Origin: Azonexus sp.
GTDB lineage: Bacteria; Pseudomonadota; Gammaproteobacteria; Burkholderiales; Rhodocyclaceae
NCBI GenBank assembly: GCA_031285115.1
Contig: JAITWU010000296.1
Span: forward strand, 1 to 13,619
Direction of reading: 5' to 3'
Length of the DNA: 13,619 bases
Part shown: in pieces, positions 6,026 through 13,619 of the stretch
How the letters are laid out: each line of letters opens with the position of its first letter
How positions within the stretch are numbered: the first letter of the stretch is position 1
Made by a program: the position numbers and the translations under genes
The notes under the pieces: generated by a model
Told to the model about the DNA's origin: nothing
Seen by the model: only the letters and a program-made list of their open reading frames with translations
Database searches by the model: none

Positions 6026-6801
6026 AAAACGCCCGCATTCTCCTCACCGGCGCGACCGGCGGCCTCGGTCGGGCGCTGGCCGAACAACTGGCGGCGGGCG
6101 GCGCGGCGCTGCTTTTGACCGGGCGCGACGCCGGTCGGCTGGCTTCGGTGGCGGCTAATGCGTCCAGTGAAATCGTCCGCTTCCCGGCCCGGCTCGATGA
6201 CCCGGCGGAACTCGTGGCGCTGGCCGCCGCAGCGCGGAAATTTGGCGTAAACGCCCTCATCAACAATGCCGGAGTCGGCAGTTTCGGCCTCTTTGCCGAG
6301 CAAAGCTGGACGGAGATCGAACAGGCGTTGCGCACCAATCTGGAAATCCCGATGCGCCTGACGCACGCGCTGTTGCCCGATTTGCTCGTGCAACCGGCGG
6401 CGAGCATCGTCAATATCGGTTCGACCTTCGGCAGCCTGCCGTTTCCGGGGTTTGCCGCCTATTCGAGCGCCAAGGCCGGGCTGCGCGGTTTTTCCCAGGC
6501 CCTGCGGCGGGAACTGGCCGATTCATCGGTTACCGTCCTCCACTTTGCGCCGCGCGCCATCGCCACGCCCTTCAATTCCGCCGCCGTCGACGCCCTCAAT
6601 CACCAGCTCGGCAACCACAGCGACGCGCCGGAAACCGTCGCCCGGCGCATTGTCGAAGCCTTTGAGCAGGGCGGCGGCGAATGTCATTTCGGCTTTCCCG
6701 AACGTCTCTTTGCCTGGATCAACGGCTTTCTGCCCGGCGTGATCGACCGGGCGCTGGCGGGCAAGCTGTCAACGATCATGCGGCACGCCGCCGCGCGATA
6801 A
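6016..6801 (+). CDS. Short-chain dehydrogenase/reductase (SDR, classical)
   Basis: A 261-residue NAD(P)-dependent oxidoreductase. The Rossmann motif TGATGGLG is at 11-18, NNAG at 83-86, the catalytic serine at S136 in NIGST, and the YxxxK pair at Y149/K153. R37 at the end of the second strand (TGRD) would favour NADPH. After about residue 215 a hydrophobic and basic tail (FPERLFAWINGFLPG) may touch the membrane, as in SDRs that act on lipids; this is inference. The ATG at 6016 overlaps the oxidase gene by 10 bases, so co-translation is likely. In the pathway it could reduce or oxidise a carbonyl or hydroxyl group formed by the ligase/oxidase steps. The substrate cannot be read from the sequence. 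Confidence 0.9.
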   Translation: MQLKNARILLTGATGGLGRALAEQLAAGGAALLLTGRDAGRLASVAANASSEIVRFPARLDDPAELVALAAAARKFGVNALINNAGVGSFGLFAEQSWTEIEQALRTNLEIPMRLTHALLPDLLVQPAASIVNIGSTFGSLPFPGFAAYSSAKAGLRGFSQALRRELADSSVTVLHFAPRAIATPFNSAAVDALNHQLGNHSDAPETVARRIVEAFEQGGGECHFGFPERLFAWINGFLPGVIDRALAGKLSTIMRHAAAR

Positions 6802-6822
6802 TTTTTGCTGAAAGGAATGTCC

Positions 6823-7467
6823 ATGTCTGTTGCGCGCGCTTTCTTCCTTATTTTCGCTTTCCTTGGTTTCAATCTCGCGCTCGCCGCCGGGGCGGATGAA
6901 CTGATCCGCCCGATTCAGGACGAATGGGCCGACATCAAATACCGTCAGCCCGCCGACCGGCAAGCCGATCTCTACAAGGCGCTGGCCGAAAAGGCGCGCA
7001 AACTCGCCGCCGCCAACCCCGGTTCGGCGGAAATCCTCATCTGGGAAGGCATCGTCGTTTCCAGCGAAGCCGGGGCCAAGGGCGGGTTGGGCGCTTTGTC
7101 GCTGGCCAAAGAGGCGCGGCAGATGCTCGAAGACAGCCTCAAGCTCGACGACAAGGCGCTCAACGGCTCGGCTTACACCAGCCTCGCCACGCTCTACGCC
7201 AAAGTGCCGGGCTGGCCGATCGGCTTTGGCAGCGATGACAAGGCGCAGGAACTGTTTCACAAGGCGCTCACCCTCAACCCGGCGGGCATTGACGCCAATT
7301 TCTTCTACGGCGACTATTTGATCGACAAGGGAAAAATCAGCGAAGGCCGCCGCCACCTCGAAACGGCGCTCAAAGCGCCAGCCCGGCCAGGCCGCGAGCT
7401 GGCCGATCAGGGGCGGCGCGGCGAAATTCAGGCGCTGCTCGATAAAACGGCGGGAAAAAAGGACTAA
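6823..7467 (+). CDS. Exported TPR-like helical-repeat protein
   Basis: A 214-residue protein with a Sec signal at 1-24 (MSVARAFF..., hydrophobic core, LALAAGA cleavage region) and no lipobox cysteine, so probably soluble and periplasmic. The mature part is helical and TPR-like: the repeats are irregular, with Ala/Leu spacing around residues 40-60, 95-115 and 140-175 (for example ALTLNPAGIDANFFYGDYL). It resembles the TatT component of some TRAP systems, but no such transporter is nearby. The ATG at 6823 is preferred because AAGGA ends 6 bp upstream; ATG at 6817 abuts that site and TTG at 6805 precedes it. It ends directly before the response-regulator start, so it may bind a ligand or partner for the sensor kinase. 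That role is inference. Confidence 0.75.
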   Translation: MSVARAFFLIFAFLGFNLALAAGADELIRPIQDEWADIKYRQPADRQADLYKALAEKARKLAAANPGSAEILIWEGIVVSSEAGAKGGLGALSLAKEARQMLEDSLKLDDKALNGSAYTSLATLYAKVPGWPIGFGSDDKAQELFHKALTLNPAGIDANFFYGDYLIDKGKISEGRRHLETALKAPARPGRELADQGRRGEIQALLDKTAGKKD

Positions 7468-8145
7468 ATGCGACTCTTGCTGGTTGAAGACGATGCGCTC
7501 CTCGGCGATGGTATCCGCGCCGGGCTGATGCTGGCCGCCTACGCCGTCGATTGGGCGCGGACCGGGCCGGAAGCCTTGCGCGCCCTGCTTGACCACGACT
7601 ACGACGCCTGCGTGCTCGACCTCGGCCTGCCCGGCCTCGACGGCATTGAGGTCTTGCGCCAATTGCGGCAGCGCCATGAGCAGCAGCGTCGGCAACTGCC
7701 GGTGCTGATCCTGACCGCCCGCGATACCCCCGACGACAAAATCAACGGCCTCGACAGCGGCGCTGACGACTATCTGGCCAAACCGTTCGACCTCGGCGAA
7801 CTGCAAGCCCGCCTGCGCGCCCTGCTGCGCCGCGCTGGCGGCGAGGCGAGGCCGTTGCTCAGTCATGCCGGCGTCGAACTCGACCCGGCGGCCCGGCGCG
7901 TCACCCGCGACGGCGAAGAAATTATCCTGTCGGCGCGCGAATATGCGCTGTTGCTCGACTTTTTGAACCATCCGCGCCATGTCCGCACCCGCGCCCAACT
8001 GGAAGCCAGCCTCTACGCCTGGGGCGAGGAAATCGACAGCAACGCGCTGGAAGTCCACATCCACCATCTGCGCAAAAAACTGGGCGCCGAATTTATCCGC
8101 ACCGTGCGCGGTCTCGGCTATCAGTTGGTTCCGGCCAAAGATTGA
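7468..8145 (+). CDS. OmpR-family response regulator, QseB/PmrA-like
   Basis: A 225-residue two-component response regulator. The receiver domain (1-115) has acidic pocket D8/D9, phosphorylation site D51, T83 and K105. The C-terminal winged helix (about 127-222) ends with NALEVHIHHLRKKLG and IRTVRGLGYQL, the DNA-recognition region and wing characteristic of the QseB/PmrA/TctD branch. PmrA/QseB proteins bind YTTAAK-N5-YTTAAK boxes, and an exact one lies upstream of this operon at 2830-2846. The start codon follows the preceding TAA with no gap, and its own stop overlaps the kinase start by one base. It most likely activates its own operon; other targets cannot be judged from the window. Confidence 0.93.
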   Translation: MRLLLVEDDALLGDGIRAGLMLAAYAVDWARTGPEALRALLDHDYDACVLDLGLPGLDGIEVLRQLRQRHEQQRRQLPVLILTARDTPDDKINGLDSGADDYLAKPFDLGELQARLRALLRRAGGEARPLLSHAGVELDPAARRVTRDGEEIILSAREYALLLDFLNHPRHVRTRAQLEASLYAWGEEIDSNALEVHIHHLRKKLGAEFIRTVRGLGYQLVPAKD

Positions 8146-9533
8146 TGACGCCGCCGTCTGCCAAAAAAACCTACTCTCTGCGCTACCGCCTGTTTGGCGG
8201 CATTTTGCTGACGACCTTGCTGATCTGGTGCCTGACGGCTGTTTCCAGCTACCTGCGCGCGGCGCACGAGGCGGAGGAACTGCTCGACAGCCATCTGGCG
8301 CAATCGGCCAATCTGCTCCTGGTGTTGGTGCGCGGACACGGACACGAGGACGATCTCACCACCATCGCCGAACATTTGGCGGCGCAGCGGGCGGCCGCTT
8401 TGCGCGATGCCCAGGCCCCTTACAACTCGTCGCTGGAATACGAGATCGAAAACAGCGACGGCGCGGTGCTGATCCGTTCGGCGGGCATGCCCGCCATACC
8501 GGCCTCCAACCCGGCTGGCTATAGCGACCTCGACGGGCCGGGCGACGAGGATTGGCGCATTTTCGATAAAACCTCAGCCGATGGCCGCTACCGGGTGCAA
8601 GTCGCACAGTTGATGACGGTGCGCAACCGGGTGGCGGTGGATGTCGCCAAACAAACCATGTTCCCCGTCGCCATTGGGCTGCCCCTGCTTTTACTGTTGA
8701 TTTACGGACTGATCCGGCAACTGCTGCAACCGCTCGACCGCCTTGCCAGCGATATTGCCGCGCGCACGTCGGAAAACCTCTCGCCATTGCTCCCCAATGC
8801 CTTGCCGCAAGAAATCACGCCGCTGGTCAGCACCCTCAACCGCCTGTTCAGCCGCCTGGGCCAGACGCTGGAAAACGAGCGGCGCTTCACCGCCGACGCC
8901 GCCCACGAACTGCGCACGCCGCTCGCCGCGCTCAAAGTCCAGACGCAGGTGGCGCTCCTCAGCCAGCATCCGGCGCCGCGCCAGCACGCCTTGCGGCAGA
9001 TCGAACACGGCGTCGACCGCGCTACCCGGCTGGTCAACCAGCTCCTGCGTCTGGCCCGCCTCGACCCCATGCGCCGCCTCGAACAGCTAGAAGCCGTCGA
9101 TCTCGGCAGCGCCGTCGCCGAAGCCCTGTGCCCGCTCCAGCCGCAGCCGGGGCAACAGATCACGGTCGAAGGCATGGAGCCGCCGCCGCGCATCGAGGGC
9201 GATTCTGATCTGTTGACCATCGCCCTCAGAAATCTCATCGACAACGCCATCCGCTACGGCAAAGCCGACGGCGTCATTCGCATCGCCGCCTGCTGCGCCG
9301 ATGGCCATTGCGCTTTGAGCGTGCACGACGACGGCCCCGGCGTCCCGCCCGCCATTGCCTCGCGGCTGGGCGAGCGTTTTTTCCGCAACCCCGACAACAG
9401 CGTCGAAGGCAACGGCCTTGGCCTCACCATCGTCAGCCGCATCGCCGAACTCCACGGCGCTCGCCTCATCGTCGCCAACGCCCCGACCGGCGGTTTCATC
9501 GCCACCCTGGCCGGTCTGTCGCTGGTGCGGTAG
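8145..9533 (+). CDS. Membrane sensor histidine kinase, QseC/PmrB-like
   Basis: A 462-residue sensor kinase that pairs with the adjacent regulator. Membrane helices lie at about 14-36 and 172-194, enclosing a periplasmic sensor loop of about 135 residues. This loop is rich in His and acidic residues at its start (RGHGHEDDLTT), which might suit metal or cation sensing, but that is a guess. A HAMP-like linker is followed by the H box with phospho-acceptor H254 (AAHELRTPLAALK), the N box with N363/N367 (LRNLIDNAIRYG), the G1 box D395-DGPG, an F box (RFFR) and the G2 box GNGLGLTIV from 422. The ATG at 8145 overlaps the regulator stop by one base; a TTG just upstream (8142) is also in frame. All catalytic elements are intact. 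Confidence 0.93.
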   Translation: MTPPSAKKTYSLRYRLFGGILLTTLLIWCLTAVSSYLRAAHEAEELLDSHLAQSANLLLVLVRGHGHEDDLTTIAEHLAAQRAAALRDAQAPYNSSLEYEIENSDGAVLIRSAGMPAIPASNPAGYSDLDGPGDEDWRIFDKTSADGRYRVQVAQLMTVRNRVAVDVAKQTMFPVAIGLPLLLLLIYGLIRQLLQPLDRLASDIAARTSENLSPLLPNALPQEITPLVSTLNRLFSRLGQTLENERRFTADAAHELRTPLAALKVQTQVALLSQHPAPRQHALRQIEHGVDRATRLVNQLLRLARLDPMRRLEQLEAVDLGSAVAEALCPLQPQPGQQITVEGMEPPPRIEGDSDLLTIALRNLIDNAIRYGKADGVIRIAACCADGHCALSVHDDGPGVPPAIASRLGERFFRNPDNSVEGNGLGLTIVSRIAELHGARLIVANAPTGGFIATLAGLSLVR

Positions 9534-9554
9534 CTGGTTGTGTAGCTGGTTATG
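9531..9554 (+). repeat. 12-bp tandem duplication at the kinase stop codon
   Basis: TAGCTGGTTGTG (9531-9542) is followed directly by TAGCTGGTTATG (9543-9554), with one mismatch. The first copy begins with the kinase stop codon, so the duplication adds a second in-frame TAG. It probably arose by slippage. Confidence 0.8.
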
Positions 9555-9646
9555 TAAGCAGCGGCCCATATTCTCGCCGCCGCTCAATAAGAATCGCCTA
9601 AAATAAAGCCCCCGGTCGCCGAAGGGTGGCTGTATTCCGTTGCCTC

Positions 9647-9665
9647 AGCGGGTTCGGCCCGCTTT
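9647..9665 (+). terminator. Weak terminator-like hairpin after the two-component operon
   Basis: AGCGGG (9647-9652) pairs with CCCGCT (9658-9663) over a TTCGG loop, giving a stable GC stem followed only by TT and then GTCGG. The T run is too short for an efficient intrinsic terminator. A second stem, AGCGGC/GCCGCT at 9560-9565 and 9579-9584, lies upstream with no T run. Confidence 0.3.
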
Positions 9666-9676
9666 GTCGGCCCCGC

Positions 9677-9685
9677 TGGTAAAAT
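9677..9685 (+). promoter_or_regulatory. Extended -10 promoter candidate for fixABCX
   Basis: TGG-TAAAAT fits an extended -10 element (TG-N-TATAAT with one mismatch). No good -35 is seen 17 bp upstream. A transcript start near 9692 would leave a leader of about 24 nt before the fixA ATG. No sigma-54 -24/-12 pair with correct spacing or NifA TGT-N10-ACA site was found in 9534-9715. Confidence 0.35.
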
Positions 9686-9715
9686 CCCGCCGTTTTCGCC
9701 ACGTTGACCCGCGCC

Positions 9716-10588
9716 ATGAACATTGTCGTTTGTATCAAGCAGGTTCCTGACAGCACCCATATCCGGGTGCATCCGGTGACCAATACCATCATGCGGCAGG
9801 GGGTGCCTGCCGTCATCAACCCTTACGACCTGTTTGCCATCGAGGAAGCCTTGCGCATTCGGGACGCGCACGGCGGCAAGGTGACGGTGATTACGATGGG
9901 GCCGCCGCCCGCCGCCGTGGCTTTGCGGAAGGCGCTGGCTTACGGTTGCGACGAGGCGGTGCTGATTACCGACAAGATTTTTTCCGGGGCGGACACGCTG
10001 GCGACTTCTTATGTGCTGGCTTCCGCTATATCCATGCTGGGCAAGGAGCAGCCGGTCGATCTGGTCTTTACCGGCAAGCAGACGATCGACGGCGACACGG
10101 CCCAGGTCGGCCCCGGTATTGCCAAGCGGCTGGATCTCGAATTGCTGACTTATGTCGCAAAAATCGTCGCGGTCGACCAGGCGGCGGGCAAAATCCAGGT
10201 CGAGCGGCGGGCCGAGGGCGGCGTCCAGTTGCTCGAAACCCGGCTGCCTGCCTTGATTACGATGCTCGAAGGCAGTAACGAAATGCGCTTTGGCACGGCC
10301 CCCGATGTCTTTCGCGCGGCGCGGGCGGAAATCCGCACCTGGGATCGCAATTCGGCAGGCATCGAGGACATCAAAAAAGTCGGTCTGAAAGGCAGCCCGA
10401 CCATCGTCAGCCGCGTTTTCGGGCCGACGCCGCGCGATGAAAAAGCCGAACAGATCGCCTTCGACCCGGCAGCGCCGGAGGTTGCCACGGCGGCCTTGCT
10501 GGAAAAAATCCTGGCCGACAGTCCCAAGGTCGCCAAGGAACTGGCCCGCCATCAAGCCGGAGAGCACGCAGGAGCGCGCCATGAGTAA
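9716..10588 (+). CDS. fixA: Electron-transfer flavoprotein beta subunit, FixA
   Basis: A 290-residue EtfB/FixA protein. It begins [13 protein letters not shown], the usual family start, and holds the signature DGDTAQVGP at 125-133, followed by [13 protein letters not shown]. In FixABCX, FixAB oxidises NADH and bifurcates the electrons: one to ubiquinone through FixCX and one at low potential to ferredoxin or flavodoxin, commonly for nitrogenase. The ATG at 9716 is chosen over an in-frame TTG at 9704 because it matches family N termini, although neither has a clear ribosome site. Its length exceeds the roughly 250 residues of housekeeping EtfB, as expected for the Fix type. Its end overlaps the fixB start by 8 bases. 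Confidence 0.93.
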   Translation: MNIVVCIKQVPDSTHIRVHPVTNTIMRQGVPAVINPYDLFAIEEALRIRDAHGGKVTVITMGPPPAAVALRKALAYGCDEAVLITDKIFSGADTLATSYVLASAISMLGKEQPVDLVFTGKQTIDGDTAQVGPGIAKRLDLELLTYVAKIVAVDQAAGKIQVERRAEGGVQLLETRLPALITMLEGSNEMRFGTAPDVFRAARAEIRTWDRNSAGIEDIKKVGLKGSPTIVSRVFGPTPRDEKAEQIAFDPAAPEVATAALLEKILADSPKVAKELARHQAGEHAGARHE

Positions 10589-11660
10589 CGCGAGGACTGA
10601 CAAACCGATCAAAAAACGCAAGGTCAAGCTCGAAGGCGATCTGCTCAATTACAAAGGCGTCTGGGTGCTGGTCGAAAGCGAGCGCGGCTATGTCCATCCG
10701 GTTTCCTGGGAGTTGATGGGGCAAGGCCGCATTCTGGCCGACCAGTTGGGCGTCGAACTGTGCGGCGTGGTCATGGGCGCGCCCGGCCCGGCATTGCAGG
10801 CGCAGTGCGAAGCCGCTTTCGCCTACGGCGCGGATCGCTGCTACCGCGTGGCGAGTCCGGTGCTGGCTGACTACCGCAACGTGCCCTTTACCCATGCGCT
10901 GACTGATCTCGTCAATCAATTCAAGCCGGAAATCCTGCTCCTTGGCGCGACGACGCTTGGCCGCGACCTCGCTGGTTCGGTCGCCACCACCCTGAAAACC
11001 GGCCTCACCGCCGATTGCACGGGGCTGGACATCGACCCGGAAGACCGCTGCCTCCTGTCAACGCGGCCAACTTTCGGCGGCAGCCTGTTGTGCACCATCG
11101 TCACCCTGAATTACCGGCCACAGATGGCGACCGTCCGCCATCGCGTCATGCCGATGCCGGAAGCGCAGCCGGAGCGCAGCGGCCTCATCATCGACGTTGA
11201 TCCGCATCTCGTCGAAACCGATGTCGTTACCAAAATTCTCGATTTCCTCCCCGACGACCAGAGCGGCAAGGCGCAACTGCCCTATGCCGAAATGATCGTC
11301 TCCGGCGGCAAGGGCCTCGGCAAGGCGGAAAATTTCAAACTGGTGTGGGATCTGGCGAAAGTGCTGGGTGCGGAAGTCGGCGCTTCCAGAGCGGCGATTC
11401 ACGCTGGCTGGATCAGCGCCGACCGTCAGGTCGGGCAGACCGGCAAAACCGTGCGTCCGGCGCTCTACATCGCCGCCGGGATTTCCGGCGCCATTCAGCA
11501 CCGGGTCGGCATGGAATCTTCCGACTGCATCGTCGCCATCAACAATGACCCGAATGCGCCGATTTTCGACTTTGCCCATTACGCCATCGTCGGCGATTGC
11601 GTCCAGGTCTTGCCCGCCTTGCAGAAAACCTTTGCCGCCTATTTGGGTCAAACAGCATGA
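10581..11660 (+). CDS. fixB: Electron-transfer flavoprotein alpha subunit, FixB
   Basis: A 359-residue EtfA/FixB protein. The N-terminal domain (about 20-200) carries a short basic extension ([13 protein letters not shown]) typical of the Fix type. The C-terminal FAD domain shows GASRAA at 267-272, the run [16 protein letters not shown] with GQTGK at 285-289, [10 protein letters not shown], and [10 protein letters not shown] near the end. It pairs with FixA to hold the bifurcating and electron-carrying FADs. The ATG at 10581 has GGAG about 7 bp upstream and overlaps fixA by 8 bases; an in-frame ATG at 10437 lies inside fixA and is rejected. Its stop overlaps the fixC start by 4 bases (ATGA), indicating coupled translation. 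Confidence 0.95.
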   Translation: MSNARTDKPIKKRKVKLEGDLLNYKGVWVLVESERGYVHPVSWELMGQGRILADQLGVELCGVVMGAPGPALQAQCEAAFAYGADRCYRVASPVLADYRNVPFTHALTDLVNQFKPEILLLGATTLGRDLAGSVATTLKTGLTADCTGLDIDPEDRCLLSTRPTFGGSLLCTIVTLNYRPQMATVRHRVMPMPEAQPERSGLIIDVDPHLVETDVVTKILDFLPDDQSGKAQLPYAEMIVSGGKGLGKAENFKLVWDLAKVLGAEVGASRAAIHAGWISADRQVGQTGKTVRPALYIAAGISGAIQHRVGMESSDCIVAINNDPNAPIFDFAHYAIVGDCVQVLPALQKTFAAYLGQTA

Positions 11661-12979
11661 AACAAAACGCCAACCCGCCCATCGAAAAATTTGACGTCAT
11701 CGTCGTCGGCGCAGGCCCCGCTGGCAATGCCGCCGCCTACACGCTGGCTAAAGCGGGCAAGAAAGTCCTGCAACTCGAACGCGGCGAATACCCCGGCTCA
11801 AAGAACGTCCAAGGCGCGATTCTTTACGCCGACGCGCTGGAAAAACTGATCCCCGATTTCCGCGACACCGCCCCGCTGGAGCGCCACATCGTCGAACAGC
11901 GCATGTGGCTCATGGAAAACGCCTCGCACCTCGGCACGCATTTTCGCTCCGACCAGTACAACCAGCAGCCGGGCAACCGCTACACCATCATCCGCGCCCG
12001 TTTCGACAAATGGTTTTCCGACCAGGTGCAAAAAGCGGGGGCGCTGGTGCTCTGCGAAATGACCGTCAGCGAATTGCTGCGCGATGAAACCGGTCGCGTC
12101 ATCGGCGTCAATGTCGACCGCGCCAACGGCAACATCTACGCCGACGCGGTCATTCTGGCCGATGGCGTCAATTCACTGGTCGCCAGCCGCGCCGGGCTGC
12201 GTGAAGACATCAAACCGGCCAATATGGCGCTGGCGGTCAAGGAAATGATCTTTCTGCCCAAGGAAACCATCGACGCCCGCTTCAACATCCAGGGCCAGGA
12301 AGGCGTCGTCATCGAAATGATGGGCAGCATCACCGAAGGTATGCTCGGCACCGCCTTTCTCTACACCAACAAAGACTCCATTGCCGTCGGCATCGGCTGC
12401 ATGTTGGCCGACATGAAGGCGCAAAAAACCACGCCCGCCGAACTCCTCGAAAAACTCAAGCGCCACCCCTCCATCGCGCCGCTCATCGCTGGCGGCGAAA
12501 CGCGCGAATACGCCGCCCACCTGATCCCCGAAGGCGGCTTCGACGCCTTGCCGCAGCTTTACGGCGATGGCTGGCTGCTGGTTGGCGACTCGGCGGGGTT
12601 CGTAAACGCCGTGCACCGCGAAGGCTCCAATCTGGCGATGATCAGCGGCCAGCTTGCCGCCGAAACGCTGCTCGAACTCGCCGCCGCCGGTCTGCCCGCG
12701 AGCGCCGCCAATCTCGCCCGCTACAAGGCGCGGCTCGATGACAGCATCGTCATCAAAGACCTGAAAAAATACCGAAAACTGCCCGACATGCTGCACAAAC
12801 AACCGCAATTCATCGGCGACTACCCCGGACTCATCAATCAGGCCGCCTTCAACTTCTTCTCGGTCGACGGGCGCGACAAACAGACCAAGGAGAAGGAAAT
12901 CATCACCGCCTTCCGCGAGCGGCGCTCACTGTTCGGCTTGCTCGGCGACGCCTTCCGCCTCTGGCGCGCTACTCGCTAG
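11657..12979 (+). CDS. fixC: ETF-quinone oxidoreductase-like flavoprotein, FixC
   Basis: A 440-residue FAD protein that passes electrons from FixAB to the quinone pool together with FixX. The dinucleotide-binding motif GAGPAG is at 18-23, with E41 (LQLERG) for the ribose and a second FAD motif VGDSAGFVN at 309-317. It lacks the C-terminal 4Fe-4S domain found in mitochondrial-type ETF-QO (about 550-600 residues); that role is taken by the separate FixX, so the length is normal for FixC. The ATG at 11657 overlaps the fixB stop by 4 bases; an in-frame ATG at 11597 would add 20 residues in the fixB region and is rejected. Regulation is presumably with fixA. Confidence 0.95.
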   Translation: MKQNANPPIEKFDVIVVGAGPAGNAAAYTLAKAGKKVLQLERGEYPGSKNVQGAILYADALEKLIPDFRDTAPLERHIVEQRMWLMENASHLGTHFRSDQYNQQPGNRYTIIRARFDKWFSDQVQKAGALVLCEMTVSELLRDETGRVIGVNVDRANGNIYADAVILADGVNSLVASRAGLREDIKPANMALAVKEMIFLPKETIDARFNIQGQEGVVIEMMGSITEGMLGTAFLYTNKDSIAVGIGCMLADMKAQKTTPAELLEKLKRHPSIAPLIAGGETREYAAHLIPEGGFDALPQLYGDGWLLVGDSAGFVNAVHREGSNLAMISGQLAAETLLELAAAGLPASAANLARYKARLDDSIVIKDLKKYRKLPDMLHKQPQFIGDYPGLINQAAFNFFSVDGRDKQTKEKEIITAFRERRSLFGLLGDAFRLWRATR

Positions 12980-13002
12980 AAAAACCCGCCAGGAGAAAAA
13001 CG

Positions 13003-13287
13003 ATGATGAAAGTCGAAGAAAAGCTCTACCAGAACCGCTACCGCGTCGACGCCGACCGCGCCCACATCAAGATTCGCAGCGAAGCAACCTGCAACCAGCG
13101 GTGCGCCACCCAGCAATGTGTTTATTGCTGCCCGGCGGGCTGCTGGACTTTCGAGGCCGGCAAAATCGGCCTCATGACCGACGGCTGCCTCGAATGCGGC
13201 ACCTGCCGCGTCGTTTGCGATGAGTTCGCCAACGTCGACTGGAACTACCCGAGAGCGGGATTCGGAATTTTGTTCAAGTTCGGCTGA
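13003..13287 (+). CDS. fixX: Ferredoxin-like protein FixX
   Basis: A 94-residue iron-sulfur partner of FixC. The C-terminal cluster motif C62-x2-C65-x2-C68-x3-C72 (GCLECGTCRVVCDE) fits one 4Fe-4S site. A second cysteine-rich block at C30, C34, C39, C42, C43 and C47 (residues 30-47) is usual for FixX and ETF-QO tails and contributes the fourth ligand or structure. The start at 13003 follows AGGAG at good spacing; a second ATG at 13006 is possible. It lies 23 bp after fixC and completes the fixABCX set in the standard order with nothing inserted. Confidence 0.95.
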   Translation: MMKVEEKLYQNRYRVDADRAHIKIRSEATCNQRCATQQCVYCCPAGCWTFEAGKIGLMTDGCLECGTCRVVCDEFANVDWNYPRAGFGILFKFG

Positions 13288-13351
13288 GCGGGAGCGGCGT
13301 GAGCGAGAGGCCGCAATCGTTCAAATGCCACAACCAGCAAGGCTCGATCAT

Positions 13352-13381
13352 CCCTCGCCCCCTTGGGAAAGAGGGTGAGGG
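13352..13381. terminator. GC-rich hairpin downstream of fixX
   Basis: CCCTCGCCC (13352-13360) pairs with GGGTGAGGG (13373-13381), with one G-T pair and a 12-nt loop. It is not followed by a T run. It may serve as a transcript 3' end, or be the remnant of a dispersed palindromic repeat, since its CCCTC/GAGGG composition recalls the element at 5063-5208. Confidence 0.4.
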
Positions 13382-13418
13382 GGGTAAGCGCCTCGTCGGC
13401 AGGGCCAGAGCATCAAAA

Positions 13419-13445
13419 TTCTTTAACGCTCAATGATTTAAAGAA
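13419..13445. terminator. A/T-rich inverted repeat between convergent genes
   Basis: TTCTTTAA (13419-13426) and TTAAAGAA (13438-13445) form a perfect 8-bp stem over an 11-nt loop, 13 bp past the end of the minus-strand gene at 13459. An AT-rich stem is weak as a terminator, but the position between convergent genes is suitable. The rest of 13288-13458 shows nothing else. Confidence 0.3.
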
Positions 13446-13458
13446 CTGGCGATTAATC

Positions 13459-13619
13459 TTACTGTGTCACAAACGTAACCTTGCATTCAAGCGCAGGCAG
13501 CACGGGCAGCGTGGCAGCATTCTGAGCAAGGCGGCGGCGATACGCAGCCGCAAACTCGTGATCGACGATGGGACGTGGCGCTGCGTGCGCGGGGCTGCCG
13601 CGAGGCTTGTAATGCGTGG
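13459..13619 (-). CDS. C-terminal 52 residues of an unidentified protein
   Basis: The frame is open from the right edge to a TAA at 13459-13461. The visible tail begins THYKPRGSP, continues through IVDHEFAAAYRRRLAQNAA and ends VLPALECKVTFVTQ. Its composition is that of a soluble, partly helical protein, and the reading is more protein-like than the other two minus-strand frames, which are rich in Arg, Cys and Pro. I cannot assign a family from this fragment. It is convergent with fixABCX, so it is not part of that operon. Confidence 0.45.
   Translation of the reverse strand, partial: THYKPRGSPAHAAPRPIVDHEFAAAYRRRLAQNAATLPVLPALECKVTFVTQ

Noticed and set aside
6769..8067. 432-codon minus-strand frame across the TPR-like and regulator genes
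   Set aside because: It crosses two well-supported plus-strand genes and shows no recognisable domain or plausible start context.
9626..9644. Possible sigma-54 promoter TGGC ... TTGC before fixA
   Set aside because: The gap between GG and GC is 12 bp rather than 10, and no NifA upstream site was found.
13463..13471. TGTGTCACA resembling the half-sites upstream of nosZ
   Set aside because: It lies in the coding end of the minus-strand gene, has only one good half, and no gene starts nearby.

Overview
The window looks like chromosome from a GC-rich, respiratory betaproteobacterium, most likely of the Rhodocyclales (Dechloromonas/Azospira/Accumulibacter-like). The basis is a nitrous-oxide reductase with a Sec-type rather than Tat-type leader (clade II style), a FixABCX set of the type carried by nitrogen fixers, and a QseB/PmrA-like two-component pair. 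The genus is inference from gene content; no rRNA gene or other marker is present.

Layout. (1) 1-1096, minus strand: the N-terminal half of nosZ, running off the left edge. (2) 1097-1283: a divergent control region with three TGTGAC/GTCACA half-sites and a strong hairpin. (3) 1284-2822, plus strand: a compact copper-handling operon (FixH/YtkA-like membrane-anchored protein, SCO-family protein, PCuAC chaperone), plausibly supplying copper to NosZ and/or cytochrome oxidase. (4) 2830-9533, plus strand: a seven-gene operon that opens with an exact match to the PmrA/QseB box consensus. It encodes a 'thermostable hemolysin' family protein without a signal peptide, an AMP-forming acyl ligase, a heme-oxygenase-like diiron oxidase, a short-chain dehydrogenase, an exported helical-repeat (TPR-like) protein, and an OmpR-class response regulator with its histidine kinase. 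Between the ligase and the oxidase lies a 409-bp stretch that holds a 146-bp palindromic repeat element inside an open reading frame. (5) 9534-9715: intergenic, with an extended -10 promoter candidate. (6) 9716-13287, plus strand: fixA-fixB-fixC-fixX, an electron-bifurcating ETF/quinone-oxidoreductase complex. (7) 13288-13458: hairpins between convergent genes. (8) 13459-13619, minus strand: the C-terminal end of an unidentified gene.

How the parts work together. NosZ and the copper chaperones form one functional group (periplasmic N2O reduction and copper-centre assembly). FixABCX forms another (low-potential electrons, usually for nitrogenase). The central operon is the least understood part. 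Its enzymes suggest activation of an acyl chain, an oxygen-dependent modification or cleavage, and an NAD(P)H-dependent step, with a GNAT-like protein as possible acyl transferase. The promoter box and the terminal RR/HK genes suggest that the pathway is controlled by its own sensor. The product cannot be read from the sequence.
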